A DNA stretch of 64,000 bases from Pseudorhodoferax sp. Leaf267 (lineage in GTDB: Bacteria; Pseudomonadota; Gammaproteobacteria; Burkholderiales; Burkholderiaceae_C): positions 186,858-250,857 of the forward strand of contig NZ_LMMV01000021.1 of assembly GCF_001422405.1 (NCBI RefSeq), given 5' to 3'. This document shows, one piece after another, positions 23,264-31,913 of the stretch. How positions within the stretch are numbered: the stretch's first letter is position 1; every line of letters begins with the position of its first letter. The translations under genes were made by a program, and so were the position numbers. The notes under the pieces are model-generated. The model worked only from the letters and a program-made list of their open reading frames with translations, was not told the origin of the DNA and made no database searches.

Positions 23264-23913
23264 CAGGACGCAAACCGGAAGGGCCCGGACCGGGATTTCA
23301 GAGCGTCGATCTCCCCCTGTGCGACGTCGCGCCTCGATCGAGGCCGGTCAGGCTGCTCGAACTCCCCGAGCGTGGACATCAGCGTGCTGATCGTGTAGTC
23401 AGGGAACCGCTGATGCAGCGCATGCACGCACTGGCGTTTCTGGGCGCCAGGGTCGGCTTTGAGAATCTCGTCCCAGGCCACATGGATGGCCTCGCGCACG
23501 GCCTGGTCCTTGGGCAAGGGCGTCCGTCCCGCACCGGTGCCGGCGTCGGGCAGCAGGGACTTGCGCGTCAGCGCCACTTCCTCGTGCGTCCGCTTCCAAA
23601 GGTCGCAGATCATCTTGAGGCTGGCCCCGTGGCGGATGAAATACTCGAACAGTTCCTGGTCTTCCCGCCTGCGGTCCAAGCGGTGCAGTGCGCCCCTGAT
23701 CTCGGGCTCAGACAGCCAGATCTGCACGGACTGCACTTGCGACGCCACTTCGACCAAGTCGCGCGCCTTGCGCTGCCGTAGATCGTCCAGCAGGCTTGCG
23801 GAACACCCCTGCAGCAGCAATCCGTCCAGCCCGGCCTCGGTGTCGATCACTTTGACGACGTACTGCAAAGCCGCACTGACGAAGCTGTCGTCCTTGACGG
23901 AGACTGTGATCAT
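23263..23913 (-). CDS. DUF2857-family island protein
   Basis: A 216-residue protein that fits DUF2857, found directly downstream of parB in PFGI-1/SPI-7-type elements. A central segment reads ELFEYFIRHGASLKMICDLW followed by RTHEEVALTRK, characteristic of a FlhC-like helix-turn-helix reported for this family as far as I recall. Start ATG 23913 overlaps the parB stop, and its own stop overlaps the next ATG. Role unknown; probably transcriptional or replication control of the element. Confidence 0.7.
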   Translation of the reverse strand: MITVSVKDDSFVSAALQYVVKVIDTEAGLDGLLLQGCSASLLDDLRQRKARDLVEVASQVQSVQIWLSEPEIRGALHRLDRRREDQELFEYFIRHGASLKMICDLWKRTHEEVALTRKSLLPDAGTGAGRTPLPKDQAVREAIHVAWDEILKADPGAQKRQCVHALHQRFPDYTISTLMSTLGEFEQPDRPRSRRDVAQGEIDALKSRSGPFRFAS

Positions 23914-25829
23914 GGGCGGCTCCCGCTGTCGGTGGGTGAGAAGCGCAACTGCATGCCGCGCTCGTGGTGCATTTCCGGCTCCAACTGCTGCAGCAATCGC
24001 CGGATTTCGATGACACGCCCTAGCAACTGCGCCAGACGGCTGTCGCTCAACAAGGTCCACAGCGCACCGGACGGCAGGTACAACTCGAAGATGCCGCGTG
24101 TGGGGTCGGCCATCTGGCAGTTCCCGTACACCGCGTGGGCGACGGTGTGGACAAAGTGGGCTGCCCCCTGGCTGCGCACTTCGGCCCAGCGCGTGCCTTG
24201 CATGTAGGGTTCATCGGCCACCTGTTGCCAGTGCAGTTCGTGGAGCTGACCCGACACAGAGGCCAGGAATTGCCACAGCATTCCGCGGTCCTCTGCGTGC
24301 ACCGAGACATCCTGGCCGTCGATCTCAGCCAGGCTGTCGGGAAGGTCGACGAAGAAGCCAAACGGCATGGCGTCGATCCCCTTCATGAAGTCGTGGATCG
24401 GCACGAAGCTGTTGATCTGCGTGATCGTGCTGACCATCTGATCGCGTAGGCGCTTGCGGCGCACGTCGGTCGATGTGAACTCGCCATCGGTGCCGTCGGC
24501 GCCGTCCTGGAAGGCGTCCGATGGCTCGCCGTGCACGGCATGCGGCGGCGAGCCATCGGACGTCTCTGAGGGGCCAGGCATGCCGCTCGCAGTGCCTCCC
24601 ACCACGCCGGCCATCGGGCCGAGGGAACGTTGCGCAGGGGGGCTCGACGGTGGCGAGTCGCCGCCCATCGTCGAATGGCGCGACCCAGTGTCCGGCTGTG
24701 ACACCTGATAGGTTCCAGGAAACGCTCCCGAAGCTGGGGAGCGGGCTGCGGTTGGTGCTTCCGTTCGCTGGGCTTTCAGAGCCTGCAGGTCCTTCGCTTG
24801 CAGCCGTGGATCGGACGCCAGCGCAGCGCTCAGGAGCACGAAGCGCTCGCGTTCCAGGCCGAGCAGGTCGGCCAGGGCCTGTGCCATGTCCTGGACCACC
24901 CGCTGTGCGTCCAGCTCGACTGCGACATGCTCGGAGGGATCGCGCAGACCGTTGCGCTCGATCAGGCTCCGCAGTCCGTTGGCCGTGCGTTCCAGGTAGC
25001 TGCGAACGAGATCGCCAGCCTCCTCGATCTTGTCGAATCGCCCTGTGAGGTCGAGGAACTCGGCCAGCTTGGGGCGTAGTACGGTGTTGACGTCATGCGT
25101 CCGCAACCAGGGGCCCACAGGCGATAGATATTCCACCGAGAACAGAAAGTTCTGGATCATCTTGACCCCGAAATTCATTCCCCGCTTGCCCAGCTCGCGG
25201 TTCAACTCGGTGCCGATCAGAGAATGTTCCGCGAACTCGCGCTCGTACTCCCGTTTGAAAGTGGCAACGCCGAGCGCTTTTTCCCAGAAGCTCGTATCGC
25301 CACGGTTTTCGTTCTCGACGAGGTGCGCGGCGATGACGTCGAACTCGGTTTTCCACGCCTTGATCACCACGCGGAGTTGCGCAAACCGAGGGTCGCCCTG
25401 CGCATGCAGTTCCTTCGCGACCTTGAGACGGGTGTTGCCACCACCGTATGGAAAGTACTTGAGTCCACCCGGGCGTCGCGTGACGGTCAGGATGTTGGTA
25501 ATGCCGTCAGCAATCACCGAATCACGAATCTCGGCGTACTTGGGGTTGTCGCCAACGCGCGGGTTGTGGTCGTAGAACTCGATGTCGTCGATCGACAGCA
25601 GCGAGATCGAGCCCTCGATTTCGGCCCGTGGGTCCAGATTGGCGGAAGCGCTGGGGCGCTGGGACAACGGCGACATGAGCGAGGCGCGCGCCTTGTCCAG
25701 GCTGGTGGGCTTTGGGGTCACGGGGTGGGGTTCGTGTGGGGATGAGGTAGGGGCCGAATCACCGTCGGGTGCCTGATCCCGCAGCCGTGCAGCTCGCTGC
25801 GCGGCAGTGAGGGTCTCGGGGGTACGCAT
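23910..25829 (-). CDS. parB: ParB-family protein of PFGI-1-type integrative elements
   Basis: A 639-residue ParB/Srx-type protein. A disordered N-terminus (about 60 residues) precedes the ParB core: SIDDIEFYDHNPRVGDNPKY, then the phosphate-binding equivalent YGGGNTRLKVAKELH (canonical GERR replaced by GGNTR), VIAAHLVENENRGDTSFWEK, and helix-turn-helix sequence (FSVEYLSPVGPWLRT region). The long C-terminal half is typical of the ICE ParB family and much larger than chromosomal Noc/ParB. ATG 25829 is chosen because it follows GAGGGGGG and lies 10 bp after the parA stop. With ParA it should stabilise the excised circular element. Confidence 0.8.
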   Translation of the reverse strand: MRTPETLTAAQRAARLRDQAPDGDSAPTSSPHEPHPVTPKPTSLDKARASLMSPLSQRPSASANLDPRAEIEGSISLLSIDDIEFYDHNPRVGDNPKYAEIRDSVIADGITNILTVTRRPGGLKYFPYGGGNTRLKVAKELHAQGDPRFAQLRVVIKAWKTEFDVIAAHLVENENRGDTSFWEKALGVATFKREYEREFAEHSLIGTELNRELGKRGMNFGVKMIQNFLFSVEYLSPVGPWLRTHDVNTVLRPKLAEFLDLTGRFDKIEEAGDLVRSYLERTANGLRSLIERNGLRDPSEHVAVELDAQRVVQDMAQALADLLGLERERFVLLSAALASDPRLQAKDLQALKAQRTEAPTAARSPASGAFPGTYQVSQPDTGSRHSTMGGDSPPSSPPAQRSLGPMAGVVGGTASGMPGPSETSDGSPPHAVHGEPSDAFQDGADGTDGEFTSTDVRRKRLRDQMVSTITQINSFVPIHDFMKGIDAMPFGFFVDLPDSLAEIDGQDVSVHAEDRGMLWQFLASVSGQLHELHWQQVADEPYMQGTRWAEVRSQGAAHFVHTVAHAVYGNCQMADPTRGIFELYLPSGALWTLLSDSRLAQLLGRVIEIRRLLQQLEPEMHHERGMQLRFSPTDSGSRP

Positions 25830-25839
25830 GGCGCCCCCC

Positions 25840-26760
25840 TCACTGCCCGTCCGGGTCGTGCGAGTCGGGGCCGAAGCCGTCGAGGACGGCATCAGGGTTA
25901 CCGAAATTTCGGTGGTTCGGGGCGTATTGCCCCTGCAGGGACGGCACCAGCTCCCACAAGAGCATGTGCATGGCGTCGGCCGCGCGCAGGGGGTCGATCC
26001 AGTGGACAGGAACTTTCGCGGTCGCCGCTTTGCGGAACGCTACCGCGCTGTGCACTGCCGTCTGGACGGTGCTGACGCGTCCACGCAGATGCAGGTAGGC
26101 CTCACGAATGAGGCTGGACATCTCGCGGCTGTCACGCGTGTTCTCGGTGCGGTTGATGACGGCTTTCATGGCCGGCACCTTGAACCCCATGTTGGCCGCC
26201 TCTTCGTGCCTGGCGATCAGATGCCTTGTCCCATCGATGAACTCACGCGCGGACAGAACGTCCGGCGTGACTGGGGAAATCAGGATGTCGGCCGCGTTGA
26301 CGGCAGCGTCTTGCAGATGGCCAAGAGCGCCCTGGGTATCGATGATGACGAAGTCGTACAGGGTTGCGATGGCATCCTGGTTCAGCGCCATCGAGATGCG
26401 GACCAGGCGGTCCAACCGCTGTGCCAGCCAGTCCTGCAGCTTGCCCTCCCTCGTGTCTGACAACACGATGTCCAGGGCTGGCGTCGGGTTCAGAAGGTGT
26501 GCACCCTTGAACCCTGCTTCGCCGAACGGCAGTTGCACCGTCGAAACGCAGTCGGGTGTCAGAAACCCTTCGGACACGAGTTTCGTCAGCCCGTAGGGGG
26601 CTACCTGCGCGAGGTCGAAGTACTTCGAGAGGGACGGTTGGACGTCCGCATCAATCAAGAGAACGCGAAAGCCGAAATCGCGTAGCAGACCACCGATGTT
26701 TGCCGAAAGTGTGGTCTTGCCCACGCCGCCCTTAGGGGCGACGACTGTAAACGTCAACAT
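25840..26760 (-). CDS. parA: ParA-family partition ATPase of the island
   Basis: A 306-residue deviant-Walker ATPase. The N-terminus is MLTFTVVAPKGGVGKTTLSA with the two Lys of the deviant Walker A motif; the second motif is RVLLIDADVQPSLSKYF and Walker B is FVIIDTQGALGHL. There is no N-terminal DNA-binding extension, so it is the short Soj-like type seen at one end of PFGI-1-class elements, where it is needed for maintenance of the excised form. It is the first gene of the leftward operon and is followed 10 bp later by parB. Palindromes just upstream probably serve in its control. Confidence 0.88.
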   Translation of the reverse strand: MLTFTVVAPKGGVGKTTLSANIGGLLRDFGFRVLLIDADVQPSLSKYFDLAQVAPYGLTKLVSEGFLTPDCVSTVQLPFGEAGFKGAHLLNPTPALDIVLSDTREGKLQDWLAQRLDRLVRISMALNQDAIATLYDFVIIDTQGALGHLQDAAVNAADILISPVTPDVLSAREFIDGTRHLIARHEEAANMGFKVPAMKAVINRTENTRDSREMSSLIREAYLHLRGRVSTVQTAVHSAVAFRKAATAKVPVHWIDPLRAADAMHMLLWELVPSLQGQYAPNHRNFGNPDAVLDGFGPDSHDPDGQ

Positions 26761-26948
26761 ACGAAACTCCGCTGAATTGGATTAACCAAATTCAGCAAGA
26801 GTTAGAATGCTTGAAGGCCATGGCCGTTAAAGGCCATTAATCGGATTACCTGGCTCTACCGAACCAATTCCCGATTAATTATCTCGAATCAGAGAATAAT
26901 CATCGTATGAAATAGACGTCGTGGCCCGTCGCGGGTTAAGCGTGGCGA
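26761..26948. promoter_or_regulatory. parA upstream region with palindromes
   Basis: This AT-rich stretch precedes the leftward operon. GAATTGGATTAACCAAATTC (26774-26793) is an imperfect palindrome 14 bp in front of the parA start. TTAATCGG (26837-26844) and CCGATTAA (26871-26878) form an exact 8-bp inverted repeat. AAGGCCAT occurs twice (around 26814 and 26831). These are good candidates for an operator, a ParB-binding centromere or part of the attachment region. I could not assign -35/-10 boxes reliably. Confidence 0.5.
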
Positions 26949-27140
26949 TCAAGGCTCGTGCATCTCCTTGCTCTGCTCCAGCCACTTACGATGCAGGCGG
27001 TTGCCCCGCAGCATCGCCTCCCGCGCCAGGCGTTGCTTGCGCTTGGCGAAATACCTGAACATCAGGGCAAGGAGCCCCGGCAACACCACCACCAGGACGA
27101 CGGCGTAGACGGCTGGCAGGTGATGGTCGATCGCTTCCAA
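26949..27140 (-). CDS. Small membrane protein of unknown function
   Basis: A 63-residue frame with one strong membrane segment (VYAVVLVVVLPGLLALMFRY) followed by a basic helix (FAKRKQRLAREAMLRGNRL) and a polar end. TTG 27140 is taken as start because GGGGA lies about six bases before it; a TTG at 27167 would lengthen it by nine residues but lacks such a site. The hydrophobic-then-basic pattern is convincing for a real inner-membrane peptide. It is between the island core and the host ankyrin gene, so its ownership is unclear. Confidence 0.4.
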   Translation of the reverse strand: MEAIDHHLPAVYAVVLVVVLPGLLALMFRYFAKRKQRLAREAMLRGNRLHRKWLEQSKEMHEP

Positions 27141-27276
27141 TGTTGTCCCCAAAAATCTTGCGCGCAATTCGGCGCGCGTGACTATACGACCATGTCAATA
27201 AATTGGGCGAGCACAAATTGATAACGATTCACACTGCATTGGAAAAATGTAGCTTCTTGACACACCTGGCTCCGTC

Positions 27277-27936
27277 TCACCACTTGCCGCGGGGTTGGCG
27301 CTGCCGGACTGTTTTGCCGATCAGCTCGGCCACATCCGCACGCTGGACCGAATTCGCAAAATCGATGGCCGTCATCTTCTGATCGTTCTTCATCATCAAA
27401 TCGGCGCCCTCGTCGAGCAGCAACTTGACCGCATCCAGGCTGCCATAGCGCGCGGCCATCATCAAGGGAGTCGTCCGGTTCGGCGACTCCGCGTCGATAA
27501 AGGCGTGCTCCTCGAGCAGCAGGCGCATTACGTCGAGATGCCCTTTGGTCGCCGCGTAATGCAGTGGCGCCCAGCCGGTTTTGTTGACGGCGGCGCCGCG
27601 GGCGATTAACTTCCGGCACCAATCCAGCCGCCCACCCAATGCGGCCATCATCAACGGGCTTTCGCCGGCGTCGTTCAATGACTCGACCTCTGTCTTCGGC
27701 CAGTCGACGAGCACCTGGAACGCGCGTGGCGAGGGCTCGCGGATGGCCAGGTACAAGCCATGCTGGCCATCTGGCGCACGCGTGTTGGGATCGAAGCCTC
27801 GCCGCAACAATGCTGTGAGCCCGGAGGCATCGTCCTGCTTGATGGCGGCAAAAAAGTCCTCATAGGACCCGGCGTGCGCAGTGACGGCAGTCCATAGCGC
27901 GAGCGACAGACAGAACGAGCGGCGTTGAACTTTCAT
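27277..27936 (-). CDS. Exported ankyrin-repeat protein
   Basis: A 219-residue protein with a signal peptide (MKVQRRSFCLSLALWTAVTA then HAGSYEDFF). At least four ankyrin repeats span about residues 45-200, recognisable by GESPLMMAALGGRLDWCRKL, GWAPLHYAATKGHLDVMRLL and TTPLMMAARYGSLDAVKLLL. Ankyrin domains bind other proteins; a periplasmic role is predicted. The ATG at 27936 overlaps the tatD stop (ATGA), so it is the last gene of the tatD-pilZ-holB-tmk operon. Its 3' end is the first clear host sequence right of the island. Confidence 0.85.
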   Translation of the reverse strand: MKVQRRSFCLSLALWTAVTAHAGSYEDFFAAIKQDDASGLTALLRRGFDPNTRAPDGQHGLYLAIREPSPRAFQVLVDWPKTEVESLNDAGESPLMMAALGGRLDWCRKLIARGAAVNKTGWAPLHYAATKGHLDVMRLLLEEHAFIDAESPNRTTPLMMAARYGSLDAVKLLLDEGADLMMKNDQKMTAIDFANSVQRADVAELIGKTVRQRQPRGKW

Positions 27937-28727
27937 GGCGTCGAGGGGTGAAACAAGATGTCGAAATTGGCGTCGGTCTGTCGGGCCACAACCTCTACCG
28001 CCACGTGCCGCACGGCCGCTACCTGTTGCGCCACGAACGGCACATAGGATGGGTTGTTGGTCTTGCCGCGGTGCGGCACCGGCGCAAGGTACGGGCTGTC
28101 GGTCTCAATCAGCAAACGGTCCAGCGGGACGAATGCTGCAATGTCGCGCAGGTCCTGCGCGTTCTTGAAGGTCAGGATGCCAGACAAAGAGATGTAGAAA
28201 CCCAAGTCCAGCGCGGCGCGGGCCACCGCCTCGGTCTCGGTGAAGCAGTGAAAGACACCACCTGCCGCGCCTGGCGAGCCCTCCTCGCCCTCCTCTTTTA
28301 GGATCGCCAATGTGTCGTCCGAAGCGCTGCGCGTGTGGATGACCAGCGGCTTGCGCGCCTGCCGTGCGGCGCGAATGTGCGTGCGAAAGCGCTCGCGCTG
28401 CCAGTGCATGTCGGCCACCGCGCGATCGCCCAGGCGGTAGTAGTCCAGGCCGGTCTCGCCGATGGCCAGCACCTTGGGAAGGCGCGAGCGATGCACCAAG
28501 TCATGCAGGCTGGGCTCTTGCACGTCCTCGTTGTCCGGATGCACGCCCACTGTGGCCCAGATGTGCGGATGGGCCATGGCGATGCCATGCACCGTGTCGA
28601 ACTCTTCCAGCGTCGTGCAGATGCACATGGCGCGGTGCACCTTGGCTGCCTCCATGTCCTCGAGGATCTGCGGCAGGCGCGCGAGCAGATCGGAGTCGCT
28701 GAGATGGCAATGCGAGTCGGTGAACAT
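27933..28727 (-). CDS. tatD: TatD-family metal-dependent DNase
   Basis: A 264-residue TatD/YcfH-type hydrolase. The N-terminus holds the metal-binding DSHCHLSD; further ligands are in GVHPDNEDV, AIGETGLDYYRLGDR (Glu), PLVIHTRSA (His), VFHCFTE (His) and LLIETDSPYLAPVPHRGK (Asp). All are conserved in the family. ATG 28727 is the start of the first conserved strand; the open frame upstream has no similarity. It follows pilZ and precedes the ankyrin gene with ATGA overlap, matching the order holB-pilZ-tatD common in Betaproteobacteria. Probably acts in DNA repair or degradation. Confidence 0.92.
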   Translation of the reverse strand: MFTDSHCHLSDSDLLARLPQILEDMEAAKVHRAMCICTTLEEFDTVHGIAMAHPHIWATVGVHPDNEDVQEPSLHDLVHRSRLPKVLAIGETGLDYYRLGDRAVADMHWQRERFRTHIRAARQARKPLVIHTRSASDDTLAILKEEGEEGSPGAAGGVFHCFTETEAVARAALDLGFYISLSGILTFKNAQDLRDIAAFVPLDRLLIETDSPYLAPVPHRGKTNNPSYVPFVAQQVAAVRHVAVEVVARQTDANFDILFHPSTP

Positions 28728-28784
28728 GGGCTTGGATCGGAAAGTGCCCGCGATGCTGCGCGGTCGAGCGCGCACTATGGCGCG

Positions 28785-29144
28785 TCAGATGGTCTGCGTC
28801 GGCCGGTCGGACGCGAGATGGGGGCCCAGCAATTCTTCGATCTTGGCCTTGAGCTGCCGGGCCTTCTCGTCCTTGGGAAACTGGATGCCGACACCCTGCG
28901 TGCGATTGCCGGCGGCCCGGGGTGGCGTGACCCAGGCCACACGCCCGGCGACCGGGTAACGCTGCGGATCCTCGGGCAATGACAACAGAACATAGACGTC
29001 GTCGCCCAACTGGTATTCGCGCGAAGTCGGAATGAACATTCCGCCTTCGGAGAACAGCGGAATGTAGGCGGCGTACAAGGCGGATTTTTCCTTGATCGCC
29101 AGCTGGATCACGCTGGGCCTCGGGGAGGACGGGGGGCTGCTCAT
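28785..29144 (-). CDS. pilZ: PilZ-domain protein (type IV pilus PilZ type)
   Basis: A 119-residue single-domain PilZ protein: YAAYIPLFSEGGMFIPTSRE, YVLLSLPEDPQRYPVAGRVA and AGNRTQGVGIQF. The c-di-GMP-binding RxxxR motif near the N-terminus is absent, as in the PilZ proteins required for type IV pilus biogenesis, which act through PilB and FimX rather than by binding the nucleotide. ATG 29144 overlaps the holB stop. In related bacteria the gene lies in the same place beside holB. Confidence 0.88.
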   Translation of the reverse strand: MSSPPSSPRPSVIQLAIKEKSALYAAYIPLFSEGGMFIPTSREYQLGDDVYVLLSLPEDPQRYPVAGRVAWVTPPRAAGNRTQGVGIQFPKDEKARQLKAKIEELLGPHLASDRPTQTI

Positions 29145-30196
29145 GGGCGGGAGTTTAGGGTGGATTTCGCCTGAGCCACAAGCGCCTCCAACATGAGCCC
29201 GCCGTTCAACGGATGCTCTGCGATACGGGCACTGTCCTGCAGTTTGCGGCCCCAGCGCAGCAGAGCGTCGATGCCAGCCGTGCCGGCCAAATCGGTCGCC
29301 GCGAAGAAGCGTGGCGCGGCACCGCTCCCCGCGGTCACCAAGTCGTGGCAGAGCTTTTGCAACGCATCGATCAAGTCGGCCGGCGACCAGTCGCTGACGG
29401 CTGTCACGTCGCCACGCACCATGGCGGCCGGCAAAGCAGACCAGCTGCGCGCCGTACGGCCGGCCTGTGCCATGCGCAGTGCTTCATCGGGGCGGCCACC
29501 GGCCGCGGCCAACAGCACGGCGATGTCGTCCTGGGCAATGCCTGCGTGCGTAGCAAGCCAGGCCGCCGCCTCGTGCTGCGCGGGCCAGGCCATGGGATGG
29601 CCCATGCAGCGGCTGCGGATCGTAGGCAACAGCAGGTGCGCAGCGCCCGTGGCCAGCACGAAACGCACGTTGCCGGGTGGCTCCTCCAGCGTCTTGAGCA
29701 ACGCGTTCGCGCTGATGTGGTTCATGCGCTCGGCCGGGTACACCAGCACGGCCTTGCCGCGGCCGCGCGCACTCGTGCGCTGCACGAACTCCACGGCATC
29801 GCGCATGGCCTCCACACGTATCTCGCGGCTGGGCTTGCGCTTCTTGTCGTCGACCTCCGCCTGTGCCTTTTCGTCCAGCGGCCAGCCCAGGGCCAGCATG
29901 CTGGTTTCGGGCAGCAGCACGCACAGGTCGGCATGCGTGCGCACGTCGATGGCATGGCAACTTGCGCAGGTTCCACAAGCGCCCTGCTCGCCCGGCCGCT
30001 CGCACAGCCAGGCCCGCACGAGCTCCAGCGCCAGGTCGTATTGCCCCAGCCCCGAAGGCCCATGCAGCAACCAGGCATGGCCGCGCTGGGCCAGCAAGTC
30101 GGTGCGCTGCTGGCGCAACCAGGGCGCCACGGCCGGCGTGCTCGCTGGTGGCGCGCTGCGGTGCTGAGTCTCGTCGGGCGGCCGGGCGGGCTTCAT
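29141..30196 (-). CDS. holB: DNA polymerase III subunit delta'
   Basis: A 351-residue clamp-loader subunit. The N-terminal AAA+ domain shows [20 protein letters not shown], with a degenerate P-loop (GLGQ for GxGK) as expected for the non-hydrolysing delta' subunit. The zinc-binding [15 protein letters not shown] and the sensor segment [20 protein letters not shown] are followed by [13 protein letters not shown] 30196 overlaps the tmk stop (ATGA); the longer frame upstream is not supported. Part of the tmk-holB-pilZ-tatD operon. Confidence 0.92.
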   Translation of the reverse strand: MKPARPPDETQHRSAPPASTPAVAPWLRQQRTDLLAQRGHAWLLHGPSGLGQYDLALELVRAWLCERPGEQGACGTCASCHAIDVRTHADLCVLLPETSMLALGWPLDEKAQAEVDDKKRKPSREIRVEAMRDAVEFVQRTSARGRGKAVLVYPAERMNHISANALLKTLEEPPGNVRFVLATGAAHLLLPTIRSRCMGHPMAWPAQHEAAAWLATHAGIAQDDIAVLLAAAGGRPDEALRMAQAGRTARSWSALPAAMVRGDVTAVSDWSPADLIDALQKLCHDLVTAGSGAAPRFFAATDLAGTAGIDALLRWGRKLQDSARIAEHPLNGGLMLEALVAQAKSTLNSRP

Positions 30197-30870
30197 GCCG
30201 GCCCACCCTGCGCCGCGACCATGATGGCCAGCCAGCCGCGGCGCACCATGGCCTGCGTGATCTGCTGCCAGACCTGGTGGCGCGTGCGCTCGGCATCGAT
30301 GCGCACGAAGCGCTGCGGGTGCTCGGCCGCACGCGCGGCATAGCCCTCGGAGACGCGGCCGAAGAATGCCGCTGGCTCCGACTCGAAACGGTCGGGCGCG
30401 CGCGTCGCGGCGAGCCGCTCGGCTGCCACTGCGGGCGGCAGGTCGAACCACAACGTCATGTCCGGCTGGCGAAGTGCGTCTTCGGCCAGCGCGGGCGATG
30501 CCTGCACCCAGCGCTCCAGCGTGCGCAACACCTCCTCGTCGAAGCCGCGCCCCCTGCCCTGGTAGGCGAAGGTCGCATCGGTGAAGCGGTCGCACAGCAC
30601 GACCTCGCCGCGCGCCATTGCCGGCTCGATCACGCGGCGCAGATGGTCGCGGCGCCCGGCGAACACCAGCAATGCCTCGGTCAGCGCATCCATGTCCTCG
30701 TGCAGCACCAGTGCGCGCAGTTGCTCGGCCATGGCCGTGCCGCCAGGCTCGCGCGTTTGCGTGACGCTGCGGCCCTGTGCACGGAAGGCATCGGCCAGCG
30801 CTGCGATGTGGCTGGACTTGCCGGCGCCGTCGATGCCCTCGAAGCTGATGAAGAGTCCGCGTGGCTGCAT
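30193..30870 (-). CDS. tmk: Thymidylate kinase
   Basis: A 225-residue dTMP kinase that makes dTDP for DNA synthesis. The P-loop is [19 protein letters not shown] is the conserved dTMP-binding loop, [16 protein letters not shown] carries the DR(F/Y) motif, and GRGRGFDEE is the region after it. The length is normal. It is translated just after mltG (12 bp apart) and overlaps holB, the common gammaproteobacterial and betaproteobacterial order. Confidence 0.95.
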   Translation of the reverse strand: MQPRGLFISFEGIDGAGKSSHIAALADAFRAQGRSVTQTREPGGTAMAEQLRALVLHEDMDALTEALLVFAGRRDHLRRVIEPAMARGEVVLCDRFTDATFAYQGRGRGFDEEVLRTLERWVQASPALAEDALRQPDMTLWFDLPPAVAAERLAATRAPDRFESEPAAFFGRVSEGYAARAAEHPQRFVRIDAERTRHQVWQQITQAMVRRGWLAIMVAAQGGPA

Positions 30871-30882
30871 GGCGTCAGTGTC

Positions 30883-31866
30883 TCAGGGTGCGCGCTGGTA
30901 GCGGTTGACCGCGCGGTTGTGCTCGTCCAGCGTCGGACTGAAATGGCTGCTGCCATCGCCACGCGCGACGAAGTACAGCGCCTGCGTGGACGCCGGCTGC
31001 ACTGCGGCCAGCAGCGACTGCAGCCCCGGCATCGCGATCGGCGTGGGCGGCAGGCCGGCGCGCGTATAGGTGTTGAATGGCGTGTCGGCCTGCAGGTCGC
31101 GCCGGCGCAGGTTGCCGTCGAACGCTTCACCGAGCCCGTAGATCACCGTGGGGTCGGTCTGCAACCGCATGCCGATGCGCAAGCGGTTGTGGAACACCCC
31201 GGAGATCTGCGCACGGTCGTCGCCGCGACCGGTCTCCTTCTCGACGATGCTGGCCAGCGTCAGGGCCTGCTCGGGTGTCTGCAGCGCCACGGTGGGCAAC
31301 CGCTGCGCCCAGGCCGCGTCGAGCTGCTTGTCCATGGCGAGCAGGGCCTGCTTGAGCACGACGAGGTCGCTGCTGCCCTTGGGGTAGGCATAGGTGTCCG
31401 GAAAGAAGCGGCCCTCGCCCGCAACCCCCGGGCGCCCCAGCGCTGCCATGAGGGCGGAGGCGCTCATGGCGCGGCTGTCGGGCTTGAGGTGATCGGCTTT
31501 GGCGAGCGCTTCACGCACCTGGCGCAAGGTCCAGCCTTCCACGAGCGTGACGCTGCGCAGCGCCTGTTCACCGCGCACCAGCTTGTCCAGCAGCGAACGC
31601 GGCGTGGTGCCGGCGGCGAACTCGTAGCTGCCGGCCTTGATCTGGCGAGAGTCGCCGGACAGCCTGAACCACCAAAACAGGGCCCAGTCCGGCGCGCGAA
31701 CGCCAGCCTGTTCGACCGCACGCGCGACTCCGCGGGCACTGGTGCCAGGCGCGATCGTCACGTCCGCCGGCGATGCTGCCAGGGCGAGCGGTTGGTCCAG
31801 CCACCACCATGCGGCGGCCGCACCGCCGCAGGCTGCCAACACCAACACTATCAGCCAACGACGCAC
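30883..31866 (-). CDS. mltG: Endolytic murein transglycosylase MltG
   Basis: A 327-residue YceG-type protein with one N-terminal membrane segment (RRWLIVLVLAACGGAAAAWW), a LysM-like N-terminal part and the catalytic core LTLASIVEKETGRGDDRAQI containing the catalytic Glu, followed by GVFHNRLRIGMRLQTDPTVI and PFNTYTRAGLPPTPIAMPG. It cleaves nascent glycan strands in the periplasm and limits chain length. GTG 31866 gives the classical short cytosolic leader; an ATG further upstream lies in the ygfZ leader. Divergent from ygfZ, and first in the operon with tmk. Confidence 0.9.
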   Translation of the reverse strand: MRRWLIVLVLAACGGAAAAWWWLDQPLALAASPADVTIAPGTSARGVARAVEQAGVRAPDWALFWWFRLSGDSRQIKAGSYEFAAGTTPRSLLDKLVRGEQALRSVTLVEGWTLRQVREALAKADHLKPDSRAMSASALMAALGRPGVAGEGRFFPDTYAYPKGSSDLVVLKQALLAMDKQLDAAWAQRLPTVALQTPEQALTLASIVEKETGRGDDRAQISGVFHNRLRIGMRLQTDPTVIYGLGEAFDGNLRRRDLQADTPFNTYTRAGLPPTPIAMPGLQSLLAAVQPASTQALYFVARGDGSSHFSPTLDEHNRAVNRYQRAP

Positions 31867-31913
31867 AGCCCTACAACCCGGAAGACAAACAGCCGGCCAT
31901 GATAATTCAGCAC

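Noticed and set aside
4079-26760. Island read as a prophage
   Set aside because: Integrase, ssb, methyltransferases and helicase could be phage genes, but there is no capsid, tail, terminase, lysis or phage repressor gene, and the parA-parB-DUF2857-STY4528-AcaB order is that of integrative conjugative elements.
3985-27225. TTGATAAC near 3985 and again near 27219 as possible attachment-site repeats
   Set aside because: Only eight bases match, flanks do not extend the match, and no tRNA end is adjacent; expected by chance in this length.
29863-31902. 679-residue rightward open frame
   Set aside because: Antisense to holB, tmk and mltG, rich in His/Arg/Gln as expected for a high-GC shadow frame.
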